Below, one piece after another: positions 33,201 through 46,785 of a DNA stretch of 64,000 nt; within the stretch, counting starts at the first letter, position 1; the number at the start of each line of letters is the position of its first letter. This DNA is from Burkholderia sp. 4M9327F10. Its GTDB lineage: Bacteria > Pseudomonadota > Gammaproteobacteria > Burkholderiales > Burkholderiaceae. The DNA is taken from contig NZ_SCNV01000016.1 of the NCBI RefSeq assembly GCF_005503145.1, positions 1-64,000 of the forward strand. Reading direction: 5' to 3'. The translations under genes were made by a program, and so were the position numbers. The notes under the pieces are model-generated. The model searched no databases, had not been told where the DNA came from, and worked only from the letters and a program-made list of their open reading frames with translations.

Positions 33201-34873
33201 AAGCGTGGGCCGAGTACATCCGGCTGGCCGCCGGCGGGCTTTGCCTTTTGACGGGCGTGGCGCACGCGGCGCTGCCGCCGCTTCCCTCCATGATGCCGTC
33301 TGACGATACGGTTGAACCGTACGACACGCCGCCGCTACCTCCCAATTTCAAGGTCGACGTGCCGAATCCGTTTCCCGGGCCGGACTCCGCGGAGGATGCG
33401 TCGGCTTCCATGAGTCAGGAAAGCGCGGCAAGTCCAGAAAGCGCCGGGAGCGGTGGCGTTGCCGCCCCGCAACCGGAAGGTGCTCAAGTCGACGATGTCT
33501 CCACCGACGGCAGCCCACCCGAGGGCACGCCGCTTTCGGCGCCGCGTGTTGCAGTGAACCGGGAGCCGGCGCCGACCCATGCCCTCGAAGGGCCGCCGAT
33601 GCCGCTTCGTCCAGCGCAGCGCCTGGGCGACGCCGTGAGCCACACCGACGACGGTCTCGCCCCCGATAAGCCGATTTCGCTGAACTTCCAGCGCGCGGAA
33701 CTCGGCGCGGTGCTCAATGCGTTCGCCCAGTTCACGGGCCTGAACATTGTCGCCAGCGAGCGCGTACGCGGCACGGTCTCGCTGCGGCTCGACAAGGTGT
33801 CGTGGCGCACCGCCTTCGATACCCTGCTCGACGTCAACGGCCTGGTAATGGAGCGCCACGGCAATGTGATCTGGGTGGCGCCGCTCGCCGATATGGCGGC
33901 GCGCGAGCGGCAGCGCTTCGAGGCGCACGCGCGGGTTGCGGATCTGGAGCCACTCGCAAGCCGCACGTTCGAGTTGCACTACGCGCATGCCGACGATGTG
34001 CAGCGCCTGCTGACCGGTTCCGGAAGCCAGCGGGTGCTGTCAAAGCGCGGCGCCGCGATGGCGGATACGCGCACCAATCTGCTGTTCGTCACGGATCTGG
34101 AGGCGCGCCTCGCACAGATTGCCGCATTGCTGGCATCGGTCGACCGGCCATCGCGTCAGGTGTTGATCGAAGCGCGGATTGTCGAAGGCGAGCAGGGCTT
34201 TTCACGCAACCTGGGGGTGCGTCTGTCGCTTGCCACGGCGAACGCGGACGGCGGTACCGCAACCGGACTCGCCGGCGGCAAGGACGGCACCGTCTACGAT
34301 CTGTCCGCACGGCCGCTGGCCGGGTTTGACGCCGCCACGGTGGGCCTCACGCTGTTCGCGGCTCAGGCCACGCGGCTGCTCAACGTCGAATTGAGCGCAC
34401 TCGAGGCCGAAGGGCATGGTGAAACGGTTTCGAGCCCGCGGGTCGTGACTGCCGACCGCATGAAAGCGATCGTGGAGCAGGGCACCGAGCTGCCGTATCA
34501 GGCTAAAGTCGGCCAGGGCGTCTCCGGCGTGCAGTTTCGCCGCGCGAGCCTGAAACTGGAGGTCGAACCGCAAATCACGCCGGATGGCCGGGTGGTGCTG
34601 GACCTCGACATCGCCAAGGATAGCGTAGGTGAGGAGACCGCCGCAGGCCCGGCCATCAACACCAAACACGTGCGCACGCGCGTCGAGGTGGAGAACGGCG
34701 GGACGGTGTCGATTGGCGGGATCTACGCCACAGATGACCGGGATGATGTGACGCGAGTGCCACTCCTGGGCAAAATACCCCTTTTGGGCGCACTTTTTCG
34801 TCATCGGGCACACCGTGACCAGCGCAGCGAGCTGGTTGTTTTCATCACGCCGCGTGTTGTGCAGACGAATTGA
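33197..34873 (+). CDS. pilQ: PilQ-type secretin, short form without visible AMIN domain
   Basis: A 558-residue outer-membrane secretin. A signal peptide (LAAGGLCLLTGVAHA) leads into a 130-residue Pro/Ser/Ala-rich stretch, then the STN/N0 domain (KPISLNFQRAELGAVLNAFAQFTGLNIVAS), N1 and the secretin beta-barrel with the signature VPLLGKIPLLGALFRHR. Typical PilQ is about 700 residues with N-terminal AMIN domains that bind peptidoglycan; none is evident. It overlaps pilO by four bases and ends the pilus operon. Confidence 0.9.
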   Translation: MKAWAEYIRLAAGGLCLLTGVAHAALPPLPSMMPSDDTVEPYDTPPLPPNFKVDVPNPFPGPDSAEDASASMSQESAASPESAGSGGVAAPQPEGAQVDDVSTDGSPPEGTPLSAPRVAVNREPAPTHALEGPPMPLRPAQRLGDAVSHTDDGLAPDKPISLNFQRAELGAVLNAFAQFTGLNIVASERVRGTVSLRLDKVSWRTAFDTLLDVNGLVMERHGNVIWVAPLADMAARERQRFEAHARVADLEPLASRTFELHYAHADDVQRLLTGSGSQRVLSKRGAAMADTRTNLLFVTDLEARLAQIAALLASVDRPSRQVLIEARIVEGEQGFSRNLGVRLSLATANADGGTATGLAGGKDGTVYDLSARPLAGFDAATVGLTLFAAQATRLLNVELSALEAEGHGETVSSPRVVTADRMKAIVEQGTELPYQAKVGQGVSGVQFRRASLKLEVEPQITPDGRVVLDLDIAKDSVGEETAAGPAINTKHVRTRVEVENGGTVSIGGIYATDDRDDVTRVPLLGKIPLLGALFRHRAHRDQRSELVVFITPRVVQTN

Positions 34874-34968
34874 GCGCCTGCCGCAGCCGCGGCCCGCAGG
34901 CTCGACAAGGCAGTCGCTTTGCCAGTAAGCTGCGGCACGAACCATACCGGATTAGCCAGAGGACACCG

Positions 34969-35520
34969 TTGCAAGCGCGGGACGCACACGCCAATGTATT
35001 TTTTGTAGGGCTCATGGGGGCAGGCAAGACCACCGTGGGCCGCGCGGTGGCGCGCCGGCTCGACCGTCCGTTTTTCGATTCCGACCACGAAATCGAGGCG
35101 CGCACGGGCGCGCGCATCCCCGTCATCTTCGAACTCGAGGGCGAAGGGGGCTTCCGTGACCGGGAGTCGCAGGTCATCAGCGACCTGACCGGCCAGCAGG
35201 ACATCGTGCTGGCAACCGGTGGCGGAGCCGTGCTGCGGCCGGAAAATCGCCTGGCGCTACGCAATAACGGCCTTGTCGTCTATTTGCGCGCCAATCCGCA
35301 CGACCTGTGGTTGCGCACGCGGCGCGACAAGAATCGTCCGCTGCTGCAAACCGAAGACCCCAAAGGGCGTCTGGAAGAGCTCTATGAGGTGCGCGACCCG
35401 CTGTACCGCGAGTGCGCGCATTTCGTCATCGAAACCGGCCGGCCATCGGTCAATGGCCTCGTCAACATGGTCCTCATGCAGCTCGAGATGGCCGGCGTCG
35501 CCAAACATCCTGCGTCATAA
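34969..35520 (+). CDS. aroK: Shikimate kinase
   Basis: A 183-residue kinase converting shikimate to shikimate 3-phosphate. The P-loop GLMGAGKTT spans residues 14-22; DSDHEIEARTG and ATGGGAVLRPENR are the substrate motifs, and RDKNRPLL forms the lid. The start is TTG 34969 with AGAGGA (34958-34963) upstream; the frame remains open back into pilQ. pilQ-aroK-aroB is a conserved order in gamma- and beta-proteobacteria. Confidence 0.95.
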   Translation: MQARDAHANVFFVGLMGAGKTTVGRAVARRLDRPFFDSDHEIEARTGARIPVIFELEGEGGFRDRESQVISDLTGQQDIVLATGGGAVLRPENRLALRNNGLVVYLRANPHDLWLRTRRDKNRPLLQTEDPKGRLEELYEVRDPLYRECAHFVIETGRPSVNGLVNMVLMQLEMAGVAKHPAS

Positions 35521-35527
35521 TGCCAGC

Positions 35528-36604
35528 ATGATTACCGTCAATGTCGAACTGGGCGACCGCGCCTACCCCATTCATATCGGCGCCGAGCTGATCGGCCAGA
35601 CCGCGCTATTCGCACCGCATATAGCGGGTTCGTCTGTCACCATCGTCACCAACACCACGGTCGAGCCGCTTTACGGCGACGCCTTGCGCCAGGCGCTGGC
35701 GCCGCTCGGCAAGCAGGTTTCCACGGTGGTGCTGCCGGATGGCGAGGCCCACAAGAACTGGGAAACGCTCAATCTGATCTTTGACGCGCTGCTTGGCGCG
35801 CGGGCCGATCGCAAGACCACGCTCATCGCGCTGGGTGGGGGCGTGATCGGCGACATGACGGGTTTTGCCGCCGCCTGCTATATGCGTGGCGTGCCGTTTA
35901 TCCAGGTGCCGACCACCTTGCTGTCGCAGGTGGATTCGTCGGTGGGGGGCAAGACCGGGATCAACCATCCGCTCGGCAAGAACATGATCGGCGCGTTCTA
36001 TCAGCCGCAAGCCGTGATTGCCGACATTGGCGCGCTGCGGACGCTGCCGGCGCGTGAGCTGGCGGCGGGAGTTGCTGAAATCATCAAAACCGGCGCGATT
36101 GCCGATGCGGCATTCTTCGACTGGATCGAGGCGAATGTCGATGCCTTGAACCGCTGCGAGCCGCAGGCGCTCGCGGAGGCGGTCAAGCGCTCGTGCGAGA
36201 TCAAGGCGTCGGTGGTGGCGGCGGATGAGCGCGAAGGCGGTCTGCGCGCGATTCTCAATTTTGGCCACACCTTCGGTCATGCGATCGAAGCCGGACTCGG
36301 CTATGGCGAGTGGCTGCATGGTGAGGCCGTCGGCTGCGGGATGGTGATGGCGGCGGATCTGTCGGTGCGTCTCGGCCACCTTGACGAAGTGTCGCGCAAG
36401 CGTCTCGTCGAAGTGATCACAGCCGCGCATCTGCCCACCCGCGCCCCGGCGCTCGGCGAAGCACGCTATGTCGACCTGATGCGGGTCGACAAGAAAGCCG
36501 AAGCCGGCGAGATCAAATTCATCCTGCTGAAGCGTTTCGGTGAGACGCTAATCGGCCCGGCTCCCGAGCCCGCCGTGCATGCCACGCTGGCGGCCGCTGT
36601 CTGA
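35528..36604 (+). CDS. aroB: 3-dehydroquinate synthase
   Basis: A 358-residue NAD- and metal-dependent enzyme of the shikimate pathway. Motifs are LPDGEAHKNWETL, GGGVIGDMTGFAAACYMRG, the PTTLLSQVDSSVGGKTGINHP loop, NFGHTFGHAIE and HGEAVGCGM, which supplies a metal ligand. ATG 35528 lies eight bases after aroK and has only a weak ribosome binding site, suggesting coupled translation. Confidence 0.97.
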   Translation: MITVNVELGDRAYPIHIGAELIGQTALFAPHIAGSSVTIVTNTTVEPLYGDALRQALAPLGKQVSTVVLPDGEAHKNWETLNLIFDALLGARADRKTTLIALGGGVIGDMTGFAAACYMRGVPFIQVPTTLLSQVDSSVGGKTGINHPLGKNMIGAFYQPQAVIADIGALRTLPARELAAGVAEIIKTGAIADAAFFDWIEANVDALNRCEPQALAEAVKRSCEIKASVVAADEREGGLRAILNFGHTFGHAIEAGLGYGEWLHGEAVGCGMVMAADLSVRLGHLDEVSRKRLVEVITAAHLPTRAPALGEARYVDLMRVDKKAEAGEIKFILLKRFGETLIGPAPEPAVHATLAAAV

Positions 36605-36643
36605 GCCACCTGTTCCCGGCGGGCCTTTGATTCGGAGAAGCTG

Positions 36644-37864
36644 GTGAGCGACACGCATAGCGAGACTTTGTATGAATCAACCGGCGCAACGTCCGCACGT
36701 GGAGCGCCGGCCTTCCCCGTGACGCCCACCGTGGCGATGCTCGAGGCGCATCTCGCGCCCTATGCGGCTCACGCGTCGCAATCCCGCGGCCGCCGCTACG
36801 CTGAGGCGCCGCCCAGCGCGCGCACCGAGTTCCAGCGCGACCGCGACCGGATCGTCCATTCCACCGCGTTCCGGCGTCTCGAATACAAGACCCAGGTGTT
36901 CGTGAACCACGAGGGCGACCTGTTTCGCACTCGTCTCACCCACAGTCTTGAAGTGGCGCAGATCGCGCGTTCGGTGGCGCGCAACCTGCGCGTCAACGAG
37001 GATCTGGTCGAAGCCATTTCGCTTGCCCACGATCTTGGCCATACGCCGTTCGGCCATGCCGGGCAGGACGCGCTCAACGAGCGTATGCGCGAGCATGGCG
37101 GCTTCGAGCACAATCTGCAGAGTCTCGCCGTAGTCGACGATCTCGAAGAGCACTATGGGGCGTTCAACGGCCTCAACCTGTGTTTCGAAACACGCGAAGG
37201 CATCCTGAAGCACTGCTCACGGGACAACGCACGACGCCTGGGACCGCTAGGCGAGCGCTTCCTGCAAGGATGGCAGCCGTCCATCGAGGCGCAGATCGCC
37301 AACGTTGCCGATGAAATTGCGTACAACAATCACGACGTCGATGACGGACTGCGCTCGGGGCTCATCACCGTCGAGCAGCTGGCCGAAGTCGAACTCTGGC
37401 AGACGCACTTCGAAGCCGCGCGCCGCGACTATCCGCACATCGAAGGGCGCAGGCTGATTCACGAGACGGTGCGGCGCATCATCAATACGCTGATTGTCGA
37501 TCTGATCGAAACCACCACCGGTAATCTGATCGAGCATGCCCCGGCCTCGCTGGACGCCGTGCGCGCCGCGCCACCGCTGGTTGCGCACAGCGAGGCGGTG
37601 GCCGCGCAAGCGGCGGTGCTCAAGCGCTTCCTGTTCAAGAACCTGTACCGGCACTATCGCGTGATGCGCATGGCGAACAAGGCGCGCCGAGTGGTTTTTG
37701 GCCTGTTCGACGCGTTTACCGACGATCCGCGGCTACTGCCGCCCTCATACCAGTCGCCCGACGCGACGCTCCAGCCGCGCCTGATTGCCCACTACATTGC
37801 GGGCATGACCGACCGTTACGCGCTCAAGGAATACCAGCGCCTGTTCGTGATCGCGGACAACTAG
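36644..37864 (+). CDS. dgt: Deoxyguanosinetriphosphate triphosphohydrolase-like protein
   Basis: A 406-residue HD-domain protein. The metal-binding residues are visible in TRLTHSLEVAQIAR, the HD of LAHDLGHTPFGHAGQD, and the later EIAYNNHDVDDG. The family releases tripolyphosphate from dNTPs, especially dGTP. The start is GTG 36644 with GGAGAAG (36634-36640). The aroB-dgt-gltBD neighbourhood is common in Burkholderia. Confidence 0.92.
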   Translation: MSDTHSETLYESTGATSARGAPAFPVTPTVAMLEAHLAPYAAHASQSRGRRYAEAPPSARTEFQRDRDRIVHSTAFRRLEYKTQVFVNHEGDLFRTRLTHSLEVAQIARSVARNLRVNEDLVEAISLAHDLGHTPFGHAGQDALNERMREHGGFEHNLQSLAVVDDLEEHYGAFNGLNLCFETREGILKHCSRDNARRLGPLGERFLQGWQPSIEAQIANVADEIAYNNHDVDDGLRSGLITVEQLAEVELWQTHFEAARRDYPHIEGRRLIHETVRRIINTLIVDLIETTTGNLIEHAPASLDAVRAAPPLVAHSEAVAAQAAVLKRFLFKNLYRHYRVMRMANKARRVVFGLFDAFTDDPRLLPPSYQSPDATLQPRLIAHYIAGMTDRYALKEYQRLFVIADN

Positions 37865-37901
37865 GGCTGGTAACCAGTCCGGCAACCAGCCCCACAGCGG
37901 G

Positions 37902-38279
37902 CTAGCGGCTTCGTGCCAGCAACGCGCCGGCAATCAGCGCAACGCCGCCCACGATAGCAAGGGTTTGCCACGGATTTTCATGCACGAAGTCGTCGGCGCC
38001 CTCGAGTGCGACTTCGGCGCGTTGACGCACGGCGTCACGCGTTTCGTTCAGGCGCTCGCGGGCAACTTCCAGGCGTTTCTTCAACTGCGCGCGTAGGGCC
38101 ACCGCGTCGGCCTGGGTGCCGTCCGCCAGGGTGTCTTCGAGCTCCGACATCAGTGAGCGCAGTTCGGTGGCGATGTCTTCAGCCGCATGGCGGCTGTGGC
38201 GGGCAATACGGCGCGCACGGCGGCTCGTCGTCGTCCAGGATTCCCCAAGGGCGTCTCGCGTGTTCGGTAGTGCAGTCAT
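37902..38279 (-). CDS. DUF883/ElaB-YqjD family membrane-anchored protein
   Basis: A 125-residue protein with a long amphipathic coiled-coil (residues about 25-90, many Arg, Glu, Ala) and one C-terminal helix (WQTLAIVGGVALIAGALLARSR). This is the layout of ElaB/YqjD proteins, which tether ribosomes at the inner membrane in stationary E. coli. It is convergent with dgt; the role here is inferred only from family resemblance. Confidence 0.8.
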   Translation of the reverse strand: MTALPNTRDALGESWTTTSRRARRIARHSRHAAEDIATELRSLMSELEDTLADGTQADAVALRAQLKKRLEVARERLNETRDAVRQRAEVALEGADDFVHENPWQTLAIVGGVALIAGALLARSR

Positions 38280-38496
38280 GGTCGCTCCGTCATTGGTGGG
38301 TCAAAGTGATCCTGCTTTGAATCGGCCAGGAAACCCGATGTTACGCAACTTCGGTGCCCAACCCCGGCGATGCTTCTGCCGACGCGCCATGCCTTCTGCC
38401 GCGGCACAATTTGCACGAAACACGCGCCACCGCCAGTCAAATTTACAAAGGAGTGGGCCGTGCCACGGTGTGCACTCGCGCTTTGTGGGTCAGACA

Positions 38497-38530
38497 AAAG
38501 AAAATGCCGCCATGATCGCATGACGGCATT
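38497..38530 (-). terminator. Intrinsic terminator of ompW
   Basis: On the minus strand AATGCCGTCATG (38530-38519) pairs, with one mismatch, with CATGGCGGCATT (38514-38503) around a CGAT loop, followed by TTCTTTTG. It lies 40 bases past the ompW stop. Confidence 0.75.
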
Positions 38531-38569
38531 GTTCAAGCCCCCAAAACTCGTCTACCCTTAGTCTAAGTG

Positions 38570-39292
38570 TCAGAAGCGATAACCGATGCTGACGAAGCTC
38601 ACGATCGGGTTCAGCTTGATCTTCGTCTGCGACTGGACGTTGAGCACGCCGACCGGGGTCGTGGCCGCGGTGTTCAGCTTCGCGGTAGTGCTGAGCGGTA
38701 TGTACGAGAGCGAGAAACCGGCGAACCAGTGCTGGTCGATGGCGAAGGTGAAGCCCCCATTAAACACCGGTTCCCACGAACTATCCGTGGATACGGTGGT
38801 CGGACCATGCAGTACTTGTTGCTCGAACACGCTGTTGGTGATTTCCGCGTCGGTGAACTTGACATAGGTCACGCCCACGCCCAGGTAAGGACGGAAACGC
38901 GATTGCGGACCCATGAAGTAGTACTTGAACAGGAGCGTCGGGCTCCACTGCTTGGCGTCACCGAGCTTGCCGTATTGCCCGAAGGCACCCGAGCCGTCCA
39001 GATTGAACTTTGGCGGGATGCCAACCACGAATTCTGTTGCGATGTGATCGGTGACGAAGTAACCCGCAGTGATACCGAGGGTGTCGGCGCTATCGAGGCT
39101 GGCTCCGGTATTCGGCAGAGTGACATTGACGGGTGAGCCGCCAACGCTTGTCTCCTTCAACGGATCGCTACTGGATTGAGGTGCAAGATGCAACCAGCCG
39201 CTCGAGACGTAAAAGCTTCCGGCCGATTGAGCGTGGGCTGCCGTCATACAGGCGAGCGCCGCGATCCCCGTCATGGCCTGTTTTAATTTCAT
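38570..39292 (-). CDS. ompW: Outer membrane protein OmpW family
   Basis: A 240-residue eight-strand beta-barrel porin. A signal peptide ends CMTAAHA-QSAGSF; the barrel has the OmpW features LGITAGYFVTDHIATEFVVG, KYYFMGPQSRFRPYLGVGVTYV and a C-terminal Phe (SIGYRF) required for BAM insertion. OmpW makes a hydrophobic channel; substrate here unknown. GGAGGAG precedes its start. An inverted repeat GTTTG-TTT-CAAAC lies upstream (39336-39348). Confidence 0.93.
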   Translation of the reverse strand: MKLKQAMTGIAALACMTAAHAQSAGSFYVSSGWLHLAPQSSSDPLKETSVGGSPVNVTLPNTGASLDSADTLGITAGYFVTDHIATEFVVGIPPKFNLDGSGAFGQYGKLGDAKQWSPTLLFKYYFMGPQSRFRPYLGVGVTYVKFTDAEITNSVFEQQVLHGPTTVSTDSSWEPVFNGGFTFAIDQHWFAGFSLSYIPLSTTAKLNTAATTPVGVLNVQSQTKIKLNPIVSFVSIGYRF

Positions 39293-39361
39293 ATATGTGC
39301 TCCTCCATAAAAGGCCCGCTCATTATGACCACAACGTTTGAAACAAACCATACGCGGCGGT

Positions 39362-39439
39362 TAGAGCTTTCTCCCTAAGCTCCGCGAGGTTTCTGGCTAA
39401 GCCGCTTCGCAGCGAATCGTACGGGCGTTCGGCTTTTTT
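39362..39439 (+). ncRNA. Candidate small RNA or leader with C-rich loop hairpin plus terminator, between ompW and RAYT
   Basis: GAGCTT (39364-39369) and AAGCTC (39377-39382) form a perfect stem with loop TCTCCCT. It is followed by AAGCCG (39399-39404) pairing with CGGCTT (39430-39435) and a six-T run (39434-39439). No + strand gene lies upstream, so the terminator serves either an sRNA or attenuation ahead of the RAYT gene. A -35-like TTGAAA (39338-39343) exists but no matching -10 was found. Confidence 0.3.
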
Positions 39440-39482
39440 GGACCTTCGGGTATATACCAACGCGACTATTGGATAATCCAGC

Positions 39483-40190
39483 ATGGCACGGCTCGCACGT
39501 CTTTATGTTCCCGACCAGCCGCAACACGTCATCCTGCGCGGGCTCGATCAGCAGCCCGCATTCGTAGACGACCAGGATTACGAGCTCTTCATTGATTGCC
39601 TGAAGGCGGCTTCCCGCGACCACCACCTGTCGATTCACGCGTATGCGTTGATGCCAGGCGCGGTGCAACTGCTCGTCACGCCGACGGAGGAGTCCAGCTT
39701 GCCCAAGGCAATGCAGGCAGTCGGCCGCCGCTACGTGGCGCACTTCAACCGGCGCTACGCGCGGCGCGGCACCTTATGGGAGGGGCGCTACCGGGCAACC
39801 GTGATCGAGGGCGAGCGCTATTTCCTGCTGGCAAGCCGGGTGGTCGAGATGTGTCCGGTGCGCGGGCAACTGGTGAGCGCGCCGGAAGACTACCGCTGGT
39901 CGAGCTACCGGCACCATATTGGGCTTACGCTCGACAGCCTGATTACCGACCACCCCCTGTACTGGTCGCTCGGCAATACGCCGTTCGAGCGGCAGCGCGC
40001 CTACCGCGAACTGTGCGAGCAGCCGCTGGACGAGCGCGAAGCCAGCCAGCTGCAGCAGGCCACGCTCAAGGGCTGGGTGCTGGGCAGCGACACCTACCGC
40101 GAGTGGGCGGCGCGGGCGGCCAACCGCCGGGTTTCGCCGCTGCCGCGCGGGCGGCCCCGCAAGGTCCGGGAAACGCCGCAGACTCAATAA
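39483..40190 (+). CDS. REP-associated tyrosine transposase-like (RAYT) protein with degenerate HUH motif
   Basis: A 235-residue Y1-transposase-fold protein. Fold signatures kept: RLYVPDQPQHVILRG at the start and FNRRYARRGTLWEGRYR. The metal-binding HUH, normally MPNHVHLLV, reads MPGAVQLLV, so both histidines are missing (Ala and Gln). No terminal inverted repeats or target duplications frame it, and base usage equals the neighbours. It looks like a resident, probably domesticated gene, not an active element. It is followed by a terminator and then gltB. Confidence 0.88.
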   Translation: MARLARLYVPDQPQHVILRGLDQQPAFVDDQDYELFIDCLKAASRDHHLSIHAYALMPGAVQLLVTPTEESSLPKAMQAVGRRYVAHFNRRYARRGTLWEGRYRATVIEGERYFLLASRVVEMCPVRGQLVSAPEDYRWSSYRHHIGLTLDSLITDHPLYWSLGNTPFERQRAYRELCEQPLDEREASQLQQATLKGWVLGSDTYREWAARAANRRVSPLPRGRPRKVRETPQTQ

Positions 40191-40238
40191 GTTGTTTTGC
40201 TTCAACGGTCTGCAAACGGTCTGCAAACGGGCCTGTGA

Positions 40239-40270
40239 AAAACGGCACCTCCGGGTGCCGTTTTATTTTT
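40239..40270 (+). terminator. Intrinsic terminator after the RAYT gene
   Basis: AAAACGGCACC (40239-40249) pairs with GGTGCCGTTTT (40254-40264) across TCCG; TTATTTTT continues. Two 11-bp tandem repeats ACGGTCTGCAA (40205-40226) lie just before. Confidence 0.88.
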
Positions 40271-40502
40271 GCACCTTTTTTGATATGGCACCAATAAAAT
40301 GAGAGTGCAATGCACCAACCTGATAATAGGGGTCGTATCACAACGTTTTATTTGCTATTCCTTTGATTCGTCGCGTATATTCCGAATTCCGGCTGTTTCG
40401 ATGCAGATTGCGTCGAAGCCGGCTGCGCGGTTGCAGTGTGACTGCGGGCAATAACAAAACGGTTCAACGGCCTTCCCCGGCCCCCTTTCAGACGGTGTCC
40501 CC
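40271..40502 (+). promoter_or_regulatory. gltB upstream region: promoter and repeated GCACC motifs
   Basis: A plausible promoter is TTGCTA (40352-40357) with TATATT (40376-40381), 18-base spacer, about 120 bases before gltB. Upstream, GCACC occurs three times on the same strand (40271, 40288, 40312), the last two as GCACCAA, with GTGCA at 40305-40309. GCACC is the half-site of enterobacterial NtrC boxes, but no proper inverted pair is present, and there is no sigma54 promoter. Regulation by nitrogen status is thus only suggested. Confidence 0.4.
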
Positions 40503-45206
<4,704 letters not shown>

Positions 45207-45311
45207 CGCGCAGCCGCAGACGGCAGATACCCACTAGCTGTGCCCGCCGCGCTTGCGTGCGGCGGGCGCCGATTACCCCACCTGATACAGATAGATAGAG
45301 AAGAGAACCAT

Positions 45312-46778
45312 ATGGGCAAGGCAACCGGTTTTCTCGAGTTCGAGCGCCGCCACGAGGCGTACGAAGCTCCGCTCACGCGTGTGAAGCACTACAAGGAATT
45401 CGTCGCGGCACTGTCCGACGAAGACGCGAAGGTTCAAGGCGCGCGTTGCATGGACTGCGGCATCCCGTTCTGCAACAACGGCTGCCCGGTGAACAACATC
45501 ATCCCGGACTTCAACGACCTGGTGTTCCATCAGGACTGGAAGAACGCGATCGAAGTGCTGCACTCCACCAACAACTTCCCGGAGTTCACCGGCCGCATCT
45601 GCCCGGCTCCGTGCGAAGCGGCGTGCACGCTCGGCATCAACGACGACCCGGTCGGCATCAAGTCGATCGAGCACGCAATCATCGACAAGGCATGGGCCGA
45701 AGGCTGGGTCGCGCCGCTGCCGTCGAAGCACAAGACCGGCAAGAAGGTCGCGGTGGTCGGATCGGGCCCCGCGGGCCTGGCCGTCGCGCAGCAGCTTGCG
45801 CGCGCGGGGCACGATGTGACGGTGTTCGAAAAGAACGACCGCATCGGCGGCCTGCTGCGTTACGGCATCCCTGATTTCAAGCTGGAAAAGTGGCTGATCG
45901 ATCGCCGCATGCGCCAGATGGAGGCCGAAGGCGTGACGTTCCGCGCCAACGTGTTCATCGGCAAGGACCCGCTGCCGGCGCACATCGGCAACACGGCCAA
46001 GGAAACCATCACGCCGGCCGAACTGAAAGAGCAGTTCGACGCCGTGGTGCTGTCGGGCGGTTCGGAAACGCCGCGCGACTTGCCGGTGCCGGGCCGTGAG
46101 CTGGAAGGCATCTACTACGCGATGGAGTTCCTGCCGCAGCAGAACAAGGTCAACGCGGGCGACAAGCTGGCGAGCCAACTGGTGGCCAAGGGCAAGCACG
46201 TGGTCGTGATCGGCGGTGGCGATACGGGTTCCGACTGCGTGGGCACCTCGAACCGGCACGGCGCGAAGGACGTGACGCAGTTCGAACTGCTGCCGCAACC
46301 GCCGGAAGAAGAGAACAAGCCGCTCGTATGGCCGTACTGGCCGGTCAAGCTGCGCACGTCCTCCTCGCACGAGGAGGGCTGTGAGCGCGACTGGGCGGTG
46401 GCGACGAAGCGTTTTGAAGGCAAGAACGGCAAGGTCGAGAAGCTGATTGCGGTGCGCGTCGAATGGAAGGACGGCAAGATGCAGGAAGTGCCGGGCTCCG
46501 AATTCGAAATGAAGGCTGACCTGGTGCTGCTGGCGATGGGCTTCACGCAACCGGTTTCACCGGTCCTGGAAGCATTCGGCGTGGACAAGGACGCCCGTGG
46601 CAACGTGCGTTCCTCGACGGAAGGCGACAAGGCGTACTACACGTCGGTAGACAAGGTCTTCACGGCAGGCGACATGCGCCGCGGACAGTCGCTGGTCGTG
46701 TGGGCGATCCGCGAGGGCCGCCAGTGCGCGCGCTCGGTGGACGCCTACCTGATGGGCCATTCGGAACTGCCGCGCTAA
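45312..46778 (+). CDS. gltD: Glutamate synthase (NADPH) small subunit
   Basis: A 488-residue flavoprotein that oxidises NADPH and feeds electrons to GltB. Low-potential [4Fe-4S] cysteines lie in CMDCGIPFCNNGCPVNN (Cys46, 49, 54, 58) and RICPAPCEAACTLG. FAD and NADPH Rossmann motifs are VVGSGPAGLAVAQQ and VIGGGDTGSDCVG. ATG 45312 gives the family start MGKATGFLEFER; a GTG at 45240 would add 24 unlikely residues. Confidence 0.98.
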   Translation: MGKATGFLEFERRHEAYEAPLTRVKHYKEFVAALSDEDAKVQGARCMDCGIPFCNNGCPVNNIIPDFNDLVFHQDWKNAIEVLHSTNNFPEFTGRICPAPCEAACTLGINDDPVGIKSIEHAIIDKAWAEGWVAPLPSKHKTGKKVAVVGSGPAGLAVAQQLARAGHDVTVFEKNDRIGGLLRYGIPDFKLEKWLIDRRMRQMEAEGVTFRANVFIGKDPLPAHIGNTAKETITPAELKEQFDAVVLSGGSETPRDLPVPGRELEGIYYAMEFLPQQNKVNAGDKLASQLVAKGKHVVVIGGGDTGSDCVGTSNRHGAKDVTQFELLPQPPEEENKPLVWPYWPVKLRTSSSHEEGCERDWAVATKRFEGKNGKVEKLIAVRVEWKDGKMQEVPGSEFEMKADLVLLAMGFTQPVSPVLEAFGVDKDARGNVRSSTEGDKAYYTSVDKVFTAGDMRRGQSLVVWAIREGRQCARSVDAYLMGHSELPR

Positions 46779-46785
46779 GTCTCCG

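Noticed and set aside
39336..39348. FNR-type box upstream of ompW
   Set aside because: GTTTG-TTT-CAAAC is palindromic but does not match the TTGAT-N4-ATCAA consensus.
39483..40190. Complete IS200/IS605 insertion sequence
   Set aside because: No subterminal hairpins or tnpB partner, the HUH motif is lost, and base use is that of the host.
40286..40320. Sigma54 promoter or complete NtrC box before gltB
   Set aside because: TGGCACC is not followed by TTGC at the needed spacing, and GCACC motifs are direct rather than inverted.
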